Shown piece by piece: positions 31,109-40,086 of a stretch of DNA of 64,000 nt. A program made the position numbers and the translations under genes. Every line of letters begins with the position of its first letter. The first letter of the stretch is position 1. Below the pieces are notes generated by a model. The model was not told where the DNA came from. It ran no database searches and saw only the letters and a list, made by a program, of their open reading frames with translations. The DNA comes from Thiomonas sp. X19 (GTDB lineage Bacteria; Pseudomonadota; Gammaproteobacteria; Burkholderiales; Burkholderiaceae_C): NCBI RefSeq assembly GCF_900089495.1, contig NZ_LT605203.1, positions 3,231,402 to 3,295,401 on the forward strand, read 5' to 3'.

Positions 31109-31858
31109 TCAGGCGGCTGGCAGGGGATCGGACGCGGCAATGCTGTCGGAAGCCGCCGATTCGGATGGAACTGGGAATGTGGGGGATGGGAGCCATGCGG
31201 CAGCGTCTGCAGTGGCAGCGGGGGAAGATTCGGCGGCTTCGACGCCGTCGCCTGCCGCCGCTTGACTGACGGACGAAGGCTCGAACATGTCTTCAATCTC
31301 GCCGCCCAAGGGCAACAGATCGATTTGCTGCGGGTCGGCGCTGGCGACCTCGGCTTGCATCGCGGGAAGTTCGCCAATCGTGGCCACGCCGAGATCGTCG
31401 AGAAACTGGCGTGTGGTGGCGAACAGCACCGGCCGCCCCGGCCCTTCGCGATGGCCGATGGCCTCGATCCAGCCACGATCTTCCAACTGGCGCAGGATCT
31501 GCGCATTGACCGCCACGCCGCGAATGTCCTCGATATCGCCGCGCGTCACGGGTTGCCGGTGGGCGATGATGGCCAGCGTTTCCTGCACTGCGCGGGAGTA
31601 GCGCGGCGGCTTTTCGGGATTGAGTCGCTGCAGATAAGGCTGCATGTCCTCACGGCTTTGCATGCGCCAGCCGCCAGCCACGGCGCGCAACTCCACGCCG
31701 CGCTCGCGCCAGTCGTGGCGCAAGTCGTCGAGCAGCAAGCGCAGGGTGTCGGCGCCGACCTGTTCGTCGAACAGGCTGCGCAGACGCTCAAGGCTCAAAG
31801 GTTGGGTGGCACACATCAGCGCGGTCTCGACGACCCGCTTGGCCAGTGCAATATTCAT
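31109..31858 (-). CDS. scpB: Segregation and condensation protein B
   Basis: Winged-helix subunit of the SMC-ScpAB condensin complex, 249 residues. The two winged-helix domains are recognisable, with RYSRAVQETLAIIAHRQPVT and DIEDIRGVAVNAQILRQLEDRGWI, then VLFATTRQFLDDLG. The C-terminal 80 residues are acidic and Ala-rich. The gene precedes rluB, a conserved pairing. scpA is not adjacent in this window. Confidence 0.93.
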   Translation of the reverse strand: MNIALAKRVVETALMCATQPLSLERLRSLFDEQVGADTLRLLLDDLRHDWRERGVELRAVAGGWRMQSREDMQPYLQRLNPEKPPRYSRAVQETLAIIAHRQPVTRGDIEDIRGVAVNAQILRQLEDRGWIEAIGHREGPGRPVLFATTRQFLDDLGVATIGELPAMQAEVASADPQQIDLLPLGGEIEDMFEPSSVSQAAAGDGVEAAESSPAATADAAAWLPSPTFPVPSESAASDSIAASDPLPAA

Positions 31859-31996
31859 GCGTGTCAGGAATCGTGCGCCGATGGTGGGTTGCCGGAATGG
31901 GACTTCGGCAAGCGGGTTGCGTGAACCCTGGAAAACTGCTGCGGCGCGACGTGGGATCTATTTTAGCCCAGTCCGTCAGGCCAGGGCCACCTGCAT

Positions 31997-32641
31997 TCAG
32001 GTCGCGTCTGCTTGCTGTGCCGGATGTGCATTGACGAATGCCGGCAACTGCATGCAGGCGTCGAACAAGCGCATGAGGTCGGGAACGGCTTGCAGATCGC
32101 ATTTGAAGCGCTGTGCGTTGCAGATCTGCGGAATCAGGCAGCAGTCGGCCAGGCCCGGCGCTTGTCCATGCACGTAGGGGCCGGGTGGGCCGGGCCAGCG
32201 GCGCCATTGCTCCTGCCAGGCGGCAAGGCCGGTGTTCACCCAATGCTGGTACCAGCGCTGGCGCGCCGCCTCGTCGGCGCCGAATTGGCTTTGCAGGCGG
32301 TTCAGCACCCGCAGATTGTTCAGCGGGTGAATGTCGCAGGCAATCGCCAGGGCCAGGGCACGCACCCGCGCCCGACCCGCTGCGTCGGCTGGCAGCAGCG
32401 GCGGATTGGGGTGCTGCTCTTCGAGATACTCCAGGATGGCCAGCGACTGCGTGAGGCTGAGGCCGTCGTCCTCCAGCACCGGGATGAGCCCTTGCGGCGA
32501 ACGCCGCAAATGCTCCGGCAGGCGTTGCTCGCCATGCGCCAGATGCACCGGAACGATGGCGTAGGACAGGCCCTTGAGGTTGAGGGCGATGCGCACGCGG
32601 AATGCCGCGGAGGAGCGAAAGTAGCTGTAGAGCGTGCGCAT
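31997..32641 (-). CDS. maiA: Maleylacetoacetate isomerase / zeta-class glutathione S-transferase
   Basis: A 214-residue GST. The thioredoxin-like N-terminal domain contains LYSYFRSSAAFRVRIALN with the catalytic SSA-x-x-R motif of the zeta class, then LTQSLAILEYLEE. The helical C-terminal domain has GLADCCLIPQ. Zeta enzymes isomerise maleylacetoacetate or maleylpyruvate in aromatic degradation. No other pathway gene is nearby, so the physiological substrate is uncertain. The start abuts the stop of the reductase gene. Confidence 0.85.
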   Translation of the reverse strand: MRTLYSYFRSSAAFRVRIALNLKGLSYAIVPVHLAHGEQRLPEHLRRSPQGLIPVLEDDGLSLTQSLAILEYLEEQHPNPPLLPADAAGRARVRALALAIACDIHPLNNLRVLNRLQSQFGADEAARQRWYQHWVNTGLAAWQEQWRRWPGPPGPYVHGQAPGLADCCLIPQICNAQRFKCDLQAVPDLMRLFDACMQLPAFVNAHPAQQADAT

Positions 32642-33772
32642 TCAGACCTCGGACTGCAGTGGTGATGGCAAGGAAAGCAGGCCATTCGCTTCGGCGGCGC
32701 CCATGGCGGCTTGCGCGGCAGACGCAGCCTCCGCCAGTCCGGGCTTGGGCGCATAGAAGGCGTCAGCATGCACATCTCCGGCTGGCAGGCCGCGTTCCAG
32801 CAGGCAGGCACTCACCGCTTCGACCATGCCGGGCGAACCCGCGAGATAGACCTTGGCGCCGGCGAAGTCGGCCACATCGTTCAGCAGCACATCGCCGACG
32901 CGGCCGGTGCGATCGCTCGCGTCAGCGTCCTGCTCCACCACGACGTGGAAGCGGAAGTTGTTGAATTCATGCTGGAGTTGGGCGAGATCCTCACGGCCGT
33001 AGACCTCGGCCGGCGTCTTGAACCCGACATAGAACACCACGGGTTCGAGTTTGCCGTTATTGAGCGCCGTTTTCACGACGCTGAGCATGGGCGCGAAGCC
33101 GGTGCCTGCCGACACGGCGTAGAGCGGGCCTTCGTGCCGTGGGCGGAAATGGCTGGAACCCATGGGCCCGTCGACAGCAATCAGGCTGCCCAACTGGATG
33201 CTGCGCCCGAGCAGGCCGCTGAAGGCGCCGGTGGCGGTACGGCGGATGTGAAATTCAAGTTCGTCGTCGTATTCCGCGTCCACCGGGGTGCTGGCCATGG
33301 AAAAGTCGCGCGCGACCAGGGTGTCGGGGTCGGTTTGCACACCGAGCTGGGCGTATTGACCGGCGGAGAAGAGGAAGGGCTCGCCATCGCGGTCGACGTA
33401 ACGGATTTTCAGGCGCAGGCCGAAAACTTCCGGCGCCAGCTCGCGCAGACCGATGACCTCGGCGACGAGATGGCGCTCGGGGTGGACGATGTAGTCGTCA
33501 CTGTCGATCAGGCGCAGTTGCACGTCGCCCTTGAGGCGGCTGCAGCAGGCCAGAATCAAACCCTGCTCGCGCTGCGCCAGCGGCAAGGCGGTGTCCTTGT
33601 AGCCTTGCAAGTCAACCTCGCCCTGCTCAAGGACGCATTTGCAGCTGCCGCACTCTCCCTGTTTGCAGGAATAGTGGATGGGAATCTTGTAGCGGCGCAG
33701 CACCTTCAGCAGGTTGTCGTCGGCGTCGGCCTGGAGTTCGAGACCGCTTGTGGGGATGGAGATGATGGGCAT
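32642..33772 (-). CDS. 2Fe-2S ferredoxin/flavin NAD(P)H reductase
   Basis: Single-polypeptide electron-transfer reductase of 376 residues. The N-terminal plant-type ferredoxin domain carries SCKQGECGSCKC and the fourth cysteine in ILACCSR. It is followed by an FAD-binding barrel (ARDFSMASTP) and an NAD-binding domain (AVSAGTGFAPMLSVVK, VYLAGSPGMV). The layout matches CDP-6-deoxyglucoseen reductase and oxygenase reductase components. No oxygenase is encoded here. It is expressed with maiA (zero-base gap) and divergently from the NUDIX gene across 124 bases. Confidence 0.85.
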   Translation of the reverse strand: MPIISIPTSGLELQADADDNLLKVLRRYKIPIHYSCKQGECGSCKCVLEQGEVDLQGYKDTALPLAQREQGLILACCSRLKGDVQLRLIDSDDYIVHPERHLVAEVIGLRELAPEVFGLRLKIRYVDRDGEPFLFSAGQYAQLGVQTDPDTLVARDFSMASTPVDAEYDDELEFHIRRTATGAFSGLLGRSIQLGSLIAVDGPMGSSHFRPRHEGPLYAVSAGTGFAPMLSVVKTALNNGKLEPVVFYVGFKTPAEVYGREDLAQLQHEFNNFRFHVVVEQDADASDRTGRVGDVLLNDVADFAGAKVYLAGSPGMVEAVSACLLERGLPAGDVHADAFYAPKPGLAEAASAAQAAMGAAEANGLLSLPSPLQSEV

Positions 33773-33896
33773 GGAATGGTCGCGGCGCGTTCGGCGCGTA
33801 ATCCGAGCATTGTTTCAAAACTGCGCGGAACATGGCGCCGGGGACTGAAAAGCCCGCAGCGCTGCCCTGCCCCGAAGGCCCTGCAACAATGAGACC

Positions 33897-34439
33897 ATGC
33901 ACCCACGCCTGATCCAACATTGCAACCATTGCGGTGCGCCCGTCGACCACCGGGTTCCCGAAGGCGACACGCATCTGCGTGCGGTCTGCCCTGCTTGCGG
34001 TCATGTGCAATACGAAAACCCGCGCAATATCGTGGGGACGGTGCCGGTGTGGGAAGGCCGCGTGCTGCTGTGCAAGCGGGCCATCGAGCCGCGCCACGGC
34101 CTCTGGACCCTGCCGGCCGGGTTCATGGAGTTGCACGAAACCACCGAACAAGGCGCCCTGCGTGAAACCCAGGAAGAGGCCGGTGTCGACGTCGAACTCG
34201 ACGGCCTGTACTGCGTGGTCAACGTCAAGCCGGTGAGCCAGGTCTACCTGCTGTACCGCGCGCGCATGTTGCAACCCACATGGTCACCAGGGCTGGAAAC
34301 CCTGGAAGCGCAGCTGTTCAGCCCGAGCGAAGTGCCGTGGGAGCAACTGGCGTTTCGCGCCGTGGGCGAAACCCTCAGGCGCTTTTTTGCCGAGCAGCAA
34401 ACCGGACACTACAACTTGCAGGTGTTCGATATCGATTGA
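33897..34439 (+). CDS. NUDIX hydrolase with zinc ribbon
   Basis: A 180-residue NUDIX enzyme hydrolysing a nucleoside diphosphate linked to another group (ADP-ribose, NADH or similar). The N-terminal zinc ribbon C-x2-C...C-x2-C (HCNHCG and VCPACG) is followed by the NUDIX box from about residue 79: GFMELHETTEQGALRE then TQEEAGV. The arrangement resembles NudC, but the protein is shorter. Substrate is not deducible. Confidence 0.88.
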   Translation: MHPRLIQHCNHCGAPVDHRVPEGDTHLRAVCPACGHVQYENPRNIVGTVPVWEGRVLLCKRAIEPRHGLWTLPAGFMELHETTEQGALRETQEEAGVDVELDGLYCVVNVKPVSQVYLLYRARMLQPTWSPGLETLEAQLFSPSEVPWEQLAFRAVGETLRRFFAEQQTGHYNLQVFDID

Positions 34440-34586
34440 CGCGCCGGGTCGCAACCCGCCCCAGGCCAGGGTTCGGGGTTGGCGGCGAGTGCGGCGTCGC
34501 CCGGCACATGCCGGCGCAACGCACGGCGCCGGCGGAACCTTTGAGCGCCCCCAGGGCCGGCTCGCCGACCACGCCCCCCGTGGGGG

Positions 34587-34621
34587 TCAAGGAAACTTGG
34601 GGCGACCCTGTGTTTCCTTGA
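34587..34621. promoter_or_regulatory. Long inverted repeat in fnr leader
   Basis: TCAAGGAAAC and GTTTCCTTGA form a perfect 10-bp stem around a 15-base loop that itself contains GGG-x4-CCC. It lies 38 bases before the fnr start. There is no T-tract, so an RNA structure or operator is more likely than a terminator. Confidence 0.5.
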
Positions 34622-34631
34622 GAGCGATCGA
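34618..34631. promoter_or_regulatory. Weak FNR-like box upstream of fnr
   Basis: TTGAG-AGCG-ATCGA matches 8 of 10 defined positions of TTGAT-N4-ATCAA, about 28 bases before the assumed start. Autoregulation is possible (inference). Confidence 0.35.
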
Positions 34632-34659
34632 GTCGAAAGAATGCCCGAACTCATGCAAG

Positions 34660-35442
34660 ATGTGCGATAGTTGCCCAATCCGCTCCGACCTCTGCCGCGC
34701 CATGAAAGCCATTCCCACCGCCCCCATGCACCGCATGGACAAGCCCCATCCCTGCGATGTGTGTTTTCAGAGTCGGTTCTGCCTGCCGATCTCGCTGCCA
34801 CAAGACGAGCTCGTGCGCATGCGCGACATCATGCAAACCACCATCAGGCTGACCAAGGGAGAGCGGCTGTTCGAGGCCGGACAGCCGATGGACAAGGTGT
34901 TTTCGGTCCATGCGGGATCGTTCAAATCGATGATCAGCAGCCCCGACGGGCGGCAGCAGATCGTGGGTTTCCACGTCCCCGGCGAACTGATGGGCCTGGA
35001 GGGTTTTTCCGCGCGCATCTACATGACCGATGTGATCGCGCTGGAGGATGGCGAGGCTTGCGAAATCGACGTTCGCATCCTGGAAAACAATGCCCGCGAA
35101 CTGCCCACCTTGCAGCAGCAGATTCATTGCCTCATCGGCAACCGGCTGGCGCGGGCGCAGCAGGACCAATTCGTGCTCGGCAGCATGCAGGCCGACGAGC
35201 GTCTGGCGCGCTTCCTGCTCGATCTGTCGGAACGCTACAAGTCGCGCGGCCTCTCACCCGAAGAATTCGTGTTGCGCATGAGCCGTGAGGAAATCGGCAG
35301 CTACCTCGGGCTCAAACTGGAAACCATCAGCCGTCTGATGTCGCGCTTCCACCAAGCCGGGCTGGTTCACGTTGCGCAGCGACAGGTGCGCATCACCAAC
35401 CGCGAAGGCCTGACCGAGTTGCTGGTTCCACAGGAGCATTGA
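34660..35442 (+). CDS. fnr: Oxygen-sensing transcription regulator FNR
   Basis: CRP/FNR-family regulator that binds DNA as a dimer when its [4Fe-4S] cluster is intact under low oxygen. About 260 residues. Cluster ligands: CDVCFQSRFC (C-x2-C-x5-C) at residues 32-41 and a fourth Cys in EACEIDV at about 134, matching the E. coli spacing. The sensor fold (ERLFEAGQPM, DGRQQIVGFH) is followed by the dimer helix and an HTH with ETISR, the FNR recognition signature. An in-frame ATG at 34702 would give 246 residues, closer to E. coli FNR; the upstream ATG adds three more cysteines. Neither has a clear ribosome site. Confidence 0.93.
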   Translation: MCDSCPIRSDLCRAMKAIPTAPMHRMDKPHPCDVCFQSRFCLPISLPQDELVRMRDIMQTTIRLTKGERLFEAGQPMDKVFSVHAGSFKSMISSPDGRQQIVGFHVPGELMGLEGFSARIYMTDVIALEDGEACEIDVRILENNARELPTLQQQIHCLIGNRLARAQQDQFVLGSMQADERLARFLLDLSERYKSRGLSPEEFVLRMSREEIGSYLGLKLETISRLMSRFHQAGLVHVAQRQVRITNREGLTELLVPQEH

Positions 35443-35521
35443 GTTCGGCGCGCAGATGGGCCGCAGCGCAGCGTGGCAAGGCGCCCATCGGCCAGCGATC
35501 GGTGCCAGCGATCGATGCCAG

Positions 35522-37927
35522 TTATCGGTCCTTGCCCAAGCGCGAAAAGGCCGCCGCCATGGCTGATTGGGCTGGTGCCGGCGCTGCCGTCGGCCGCGCT
35601 CTGCCGCCCTGCCCCGGCGGCTGACGCGCCGCACCGTCGCCGCGCTTGCCTGCGGCGGCCTCACCACCGGGCTTCTGGGTGCGCATGCTCAAAGCAATGC
35701 GTTGCCGCTGCACATCCACCTCCAGCACCGTGACCGTGACAATGTCGCCGACCTTCACCACCTCGGCGGCGTCTTTCACGAAGCGGTCGGCGAGTTGCGA
35801 CACATGCACCAGGCCATCGCAATGCACGCCCAGATCGACGAAGGCGCCGAAGGCAGCGACATTGCTCACCGTGCCCTCCAGGCGCATGCCAGGCTGCAAG
35901 TCCTTGATGCTTTGCACATCTTCTTGCAGCCTCGCCACGCGGAAGGCAGGACGCGGATCGCGGCCGGGCTTGTCGAGTTCAGCCAACACGTCGCGCACGG
36001 TGTAGAGGCCAAAGCGGTCGTCCACCAAGGCTTCGGCGCGGATGGCTTGCAAGGCCTGCGCATTGCCCATCAGCACCTGAATGGGCTGGCCGGCAGCGGC
36101 AAGAATGCGCTCGACCAGCGGGTAGCTTTCAGGATGCACGGCAGAGCGGTCGAGCGGGTTGTCGCCATCCATGATGCGCAGAAAACCGGCTGCCTGCTCG
36201 AAAGTCTTGGCACCCAGGCCGGGCACATCCAGCAGGCTCTTGCGGCTGCGAAAAGCGCCGGCCGTGTCGCGCTGGCGCACGATGTGATCGGCAATGCGCG
36301 CGTTCAAGCCCGCCACGCGCGCCAGCAGCGGCACGGATGCCGTGTTCACATCCACGCCAACGCGGTTCACACAGTCCTCCACCACCGCATCCAGCCGACG
36401 TGCGAGCTGGGTCTGGTCGACGTCATGCTGGTACTGGCCGACGCCGATGCTCTTGGGATCGATCTTCACCAGCTCTGCCAGCGGGTCTTGCACACGGCGG
36501 GCGATGGAGACCGCGCCGCGCAGGCTCACGTCCAGATCGGGTAGTTCCGCGCTGGCCAGGGCGCTTGCGGAATACACCGAAGCGCCGGCTTCGCTCACCA
36601 CCACCTGCGTCAGCGTGAATTCCGGATGGCGTTGGGCCAGTTCGCTCGCCAGCCTGGCGGTTTCACGGCTGGCGGTGCCGTTGCCGATGGAGACGATCTG
36701 CACGCCGTGCCGGCGGCATAGCGCGGCCAGGGTGTGCAGGCTGCCGTCCCAATCGCGCCGCGGCTCGTGGGGGTAGATGGTCGCGGTGTCCAGCACCTTG
36801 CCGGTGGGGTCGGTCACGGCCACTTTCACGCCGGTGCGAATGCCGGGGTCCAGGCCCATCACGGTCTTGGGGCCGGCGGGAGCGGCCAGCAGCAAGGCGC
36901 CCAGATTGGCGCCGAACACGGCGATGGCCTCGCTTTCAGCCTGCTCGCGCAGCTTAGTGAACAGCTCGCGTTCGAGCGAGAGCGAAAGCTTCACGCGCCA
37001 GGCCCATTGCACGCAGCGCTGCAGCCAGTCGTCAGCCGCACGGGCACGGTGGGACCAGCCGATATGCGCGGCGATGCGCTGCTGCGCTGCATTCAGGCCG
37101 CTGGCACTGCTGGCCGCGCCAGCGCCAGTCGTGCCGTCTTGTGGCAGTTGCAAGCTCGCATCCAACACCTCTTGGCTGCGACCGCGAAACACCGCCAGCG
37201 CGCGGTGCGAGGGCACGCGGGCAATGACTTCGGCGTAATCGAAATAGTCACGGAAATTGGCGCCTTCCTCGGCCTTGCCCTCGCGCAGTTGCGCGCGCAG
37301 CATGCCGCAGTTCCACAGCCATTCGCGCAATGGCCCCACCAGGGTCGAGTCCTCGGCCCAGCGCTCCACAAGGATGTCGCGCGCCCCGTCCAGGCAGGCT
37401 TGCGGCGTGCTGAAGTCGGAGCCGTCCTCGCCCTTCTCGGCGCGCGCGAACGCCGTGGCCTCGGCCAGCGGGTCCAGCGCGGGGTTGGCGAACAGCGCAT
37501 CGGCCAGCGGCTCCAGCCCGGCGTTGCGCGCCTTTTGCGCACGGGTTGTCACGCGCGGCTTGTAGGGCAGATAGAGGTCTTCAAGTTCCTGCTTCTGCGT
37601 GGCAGCAGCAATGGCGGCCTGCAACTCGGGCGTGAGTTTGCCCTGCGCGTTGATGGATTTGAGGATGGCCGCGCGGCGCTGCTCCAGTTCGCGCAGATAG
37701 CCCAGGCGGACTTCCAGATTGCGCAGATGCTCGTCGCTCATGCCCCCGGTGGCTTCCTTGCGGTAGCGGGCGATGAAGGGGACGGTGGCGCCACCGTCGA
37801 GCAGTTCCACCGCGGCCGCAATCTGCGCCGGGCGCAATTGCATCTCGGCCGCGAGCTGGGCCAGAATCAGCGCCTGTTGCGCGGCGCCGCCCTCTGAGTT
37901 CGAAGAAGTGGTCATGGAAGAGGCCAT
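35522..37927 (-). CDS. tex: Tex/YhgF RNA-binding transcription accessory protein
   Basis: Large nucleic-acid-binding protein, 801 residues. In order: the Tex N-terminal helical region (VPFIARYRKEATGGM), a YqgF/RNase H-like domain near 330-460 (VMGLDPGIRTGVKVAV), helix-hairpin-helix segments near 490-560 (LLARVAGLNARIADHIV, LLDVPGLGAKTFEQ), an S1 domain near 650-725 (GTVSNVAAFGAFVDLG), and a basic tail. A second ATG at 37915 could also be the start. It converges with fnr across 80 bases. Confidence 0.94.
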   Translation of the reverse strand: MASSMTTSSNSEGGAAQQALILAQLAAEMQLRPAQIAAAVELLDGGATVPFIARYRKEATGGMSDEHLRNLEVRLGYLRELEQRRAAILKSINAQGKLTPELQAAIAAATQKQELEDLYLPYKPRVTTRAQKARNAGLEPLADALFANPALDPLAEATAFARAEKGEDGSDFSTPQACLDGARDILVERWAEDSTLVGPLREWLWNCGMLRAQLREGKAEEGANFRDYFDYAEVIARVPSHRALAVFRGRSQEVLDASLQLPQDGTTGAGAASSASGLNAAQQRIAAHIGWSHRARAADDWLQRCVQWAWRVKLSLSLERELFTKLREQAESEAIAVFGANLGALLLAAPAGPKTVMGLDPGIRTGVKVAVTDPTGKVLDTATIYPHEPRRDWDGSLHTLAALCRRHGVQIVSIGNGTASRETARLASELAQRHPEFTLTQVVVSEAGASVYSASALASAELPDLDVSLRGAVSIARRVQDPLAELVKIDPKSIGVGQYQHDVDQTQLARRLDAVVEDCVNRVGVDVNTASVPLLARVAGLNARIADHIVRQRDTAGAFRSRKSLLDVPGLGAKTFEQAAGFLRIMDGDNPLDRSAVHPESYPLVERILAAAGQPIQVLMGNAQALQAIRAEALVDDRFGLYTVRDVLAELDKPGRDPRPAFRVARLQEDVQSIKDLQPGMRLEGTVSNVAAFGAFVDLGVHCDGLVHVSQLADRFVKDAAEVVKVGDIVTVTVLEVDVQRQRIALSMRTQKPGGEAAAGKRGDGAARQPPGQGGRARPTAAPAPAQSAMAAAFSRLGKDR

Positions 37928-37963
37928 GCGGCAAAAAGGGCGCAGTCTAGCCCCCTGCCGGCT

Positions 37964-39001
37964 TCAAGCCGATTGCATCAGCGGTTCAAGCAGCGGCAGA
38001 CACCAGGCCATTGGGCTCGGCCCCAAGTTCTGGCGCAGGAGTGAACCCCGCCTCGGCCTGCCGCAAGGCGTGCATGCAGCGCGCATCCGGGCCCCATCAT
38101 CGCCAGGATCTGATCCACTGGCACTGCGGCGCGATAGGGACGGCCGACCGAGATGGCGTCGAAAATGTCGGCGGTCGTGATGATGCGAGTCTCCATCGAA
38201 ATCAACCCTGCCGAAAGACCGCGTGGGTAGCCCGTGCCGTCGAGCTTTTCGTGATGTGCACCAGCCACTTGCGCCAACCCGGCGAAGGGCGCGATGCCGC
38301 TCAGAATCTGCTCGGTATAAGTAGGCGTGCATGCGCATGGCTTTCCACTCGGCAGCGTCGAGCTTGCCGGGTTTGTCGAGCATGGCGTTGCCCACGCCGA
38401 GCTTGCCCATATCGTGCAGCAACGCACCTCGGCGCAGCCAGCGGCGGCGTCCGGGTGTCAGGTGAAGTTGCTCGGCCATCATGTCATGTAGAGCGCCACC
38501 CGTGCGCTATGGCCCGCGGTGAAATGACTTTTGGCGTCGATGATCTGGCCGAAAACCTCGGCGATTTCGTCCAGGTAATCATCGTCCAGCGGCACGCCAT
38601 GACGCGCCGGCTCCAGAGCTTAGACCAGCGCTGGAAGCTCGGCGCTGCCCAGCGTGGCGCGGAAGCAATCGGCAAGGCTCGACTTGAGCCCGGTGTGGGT
38701 CAGCACGAAACGTACGACCTGGGGTAGCGAGCTACCCACCAGTTTGAAGTCGCGCTTGAACTCCAGATCGTCCGTGAGGTAGAGCTCGCAGATGCGCGCG
38801 GCGTTGCTGCCGCATCCCAGTTCCTTGAGCAGCAGAGTTGTAATACAGCTCCCAGCGCTGCCGAGAGCCCAAGCCCTGCGCCACGGCCATGCCGGTGTAG
38901 GCGCAGCGCACGCAATGCCTCTTGGGCCGGCCCTCGGCCATGTCGAGGGCATGACTCAGGGAGCCAATCAGTTCACAGAGCTTGAGGTCTTGTTGCATCA
39001 T
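37964..39001 (-). pseudogene. HD-GYP domain protein with several frameshifts
   Basis: Fragments of a c-di-GMP phosphodiesterase-type protein are scattered over different minus-strand frames. From 39001 there is an N-terminal domain (KLCELIGSLSHALDMAEGRP, then LKELGCGSNAARICELYLTD in a second frame). HD-GYP pieces follow: LLHDMGKLGVGNAML, then HHEKLDGTGYPRGLSAG and TADIFDAISVGRPYR in another frame. At least three frame changes and a stop near 38600 mean no intact product. The catalytic HD and GYP motifs themselves are preserved, so decay is recent or sequencing errors contribute. Confidence 0.8.
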
Positions 39002-39044
39002 TCGCTCACGGCCATCGCCTGAGCCGATGATGCCACGCGCTTAC

Positions 39045-39944
39045 CTACAGCACGTTGATGGGGACTTTGAGATAGCTCACGCCGTTGGTCTCGGCTGGTG
39101 GCATTTCGCCGGCGCGAATATTGACCTGCACCGAGGGCACGATCAGCGCTGGCATATCGAGTTTTGCGTCGCGCTGCTTGCGAAAGGCGACGAACTCGTC
39201 TTCGGTCGTGCGGGCGTTGAGTTGCACATTGCCGTCGCGCTGCTCCTGCACGGTGCACACCCATTGGGCGGCACGGCCGCCTGGCATGTAGTCGTGGCAG
39301 AGATGAAGTCTGGTCTGGGGTGGCAGGCCGTAGAGACGCTGCACGGAGTGATAGAGGCTGTGGGCATTGCCACCGGGGAAATCGCAGCGGGCGGTGCCGT
39401 AGTCCGGCATGAACAAGGTGTCGCCGACGAAGGCATCCTCGCCCGCCAGGTAAGTCACGCAGGCGGGTGTGTGGCCGGGCGTGTGCATGACATGGACCTG
39501 CAATTGGCCGATGGCGAAAGTTTCGCCATCCGTGAAGAGCTTGTCGAAGGGGCGGCCGTCACGCGGGATGCTGTCGTCGTGGAACACCTCGCCGAACACT
39601 TTCTGCACGTCTTTGATGTGCTCGCCGATGCCGGTGCGCCCCCCCAACTGCTTCTTGATATAGGGCGCTGCCGAAATGTGGTCGGCATGGGCATGGGTTT
39701 CCAGCAGCCAGTCGAGCTTCAGGCCTTCGGTCTTGATGAAGGCGATGATGCCGTCGGCAAATTCCGTATGCGTATGACCGGCGGCGTAATCAAAGTCCAG
39801 CACGCTGTCGACCAGGGCGCAATGGCGCGTCGCCGGGTCGATGATGCAGTGGCAGGCGGTGTTGGACTGCTGGTGGAACCAAGTCTGAACAGCAGGGTTT
39901 CCGATCATTTCGGGAGCCCTGGCAAGATCGGCAACTGTACTCAT
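39045..39944 (-). CDS. MBL-fold persulfide dioxygenase-like hydrolase
   Basis: A 299-residue metallo-beta-lactamase-fold protein of the ETHE1/Blh type, which oxidises glutathione persulfide to sulfite. Metal ligands: THAHADH near 78-84, HTPGHT near 150, GDTLFMPDYG near 172, and a late His in LCHDYMPGG. The iron-dioxygenase subgroup typically shows D-x-GRCDF; here GTARCDF is close. The ATG at 39944 (MSTVADLARAP) has a GGAG site 7 bases upstream and is preferred over an upstream in-frame start. It is divergent from two YeeE/YedE genes, a combination known from the bigR-blh sulfide operons. Confidence 0.82.
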   Translation of the reverse strand: MSTVADLARAPEMIGNPAVQTWFHQQSNTACHCIIDPATRHCALVDSVLDFDYAAGHTHTEFADGIIAFIKTEGLKLDWLLETHAHADHISAAPYIKKQLGGRTGIGEHIKDVQKVFGEVFHDDSIPRDGRPFDKLFTDGETFAIGQLQVHVMHTPGHTPACVTYLAGEDAFVGDTLFMPDYGTARCDFPGGNAHSLYHSVQRLYGLPPQTRLHLCHDYMPGGRAAQWVCTVQEQRDGNVQLNARTTEDEFVAFRKQRDAKLDMPALIVPSVQVNIRAGEMPPAETNGVSYLKVPINVL

Positions 39945-40023
39945 GAGGGTATCTCCGGATATTTTGAGGATAGTAACAGCGCATCGAAACTGATACTGTA
40001 CGGGGCATATATCTAGAAGTTGT

Positions 40024-40037
40024 TTGACATGAATCAA
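40024..40037. promoter_or_regulatory. FNR box in the divergent sulfur-gene promoter
   Basis: TTGAC-ATGA-ATCAA matches 9 of 10 positions of the FNR consensus TTGAT-N4-ATCAA. It lies 80 bases upstream of the MBL start and 50 bases upstream of the YeeE start. An intact fnr is encoded at 34660-35442. Confidence 0.6.
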
Positions 40038-40086
40038 ACCACCTCTTCTGGATTCTTGATCCACAACTCAATCGAGGAGACAAACC

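Noticed and set aside
36734..37897. Plus-strand open frame opposite tex
   Set aside because: No family signature; tex is intact on the other strand.
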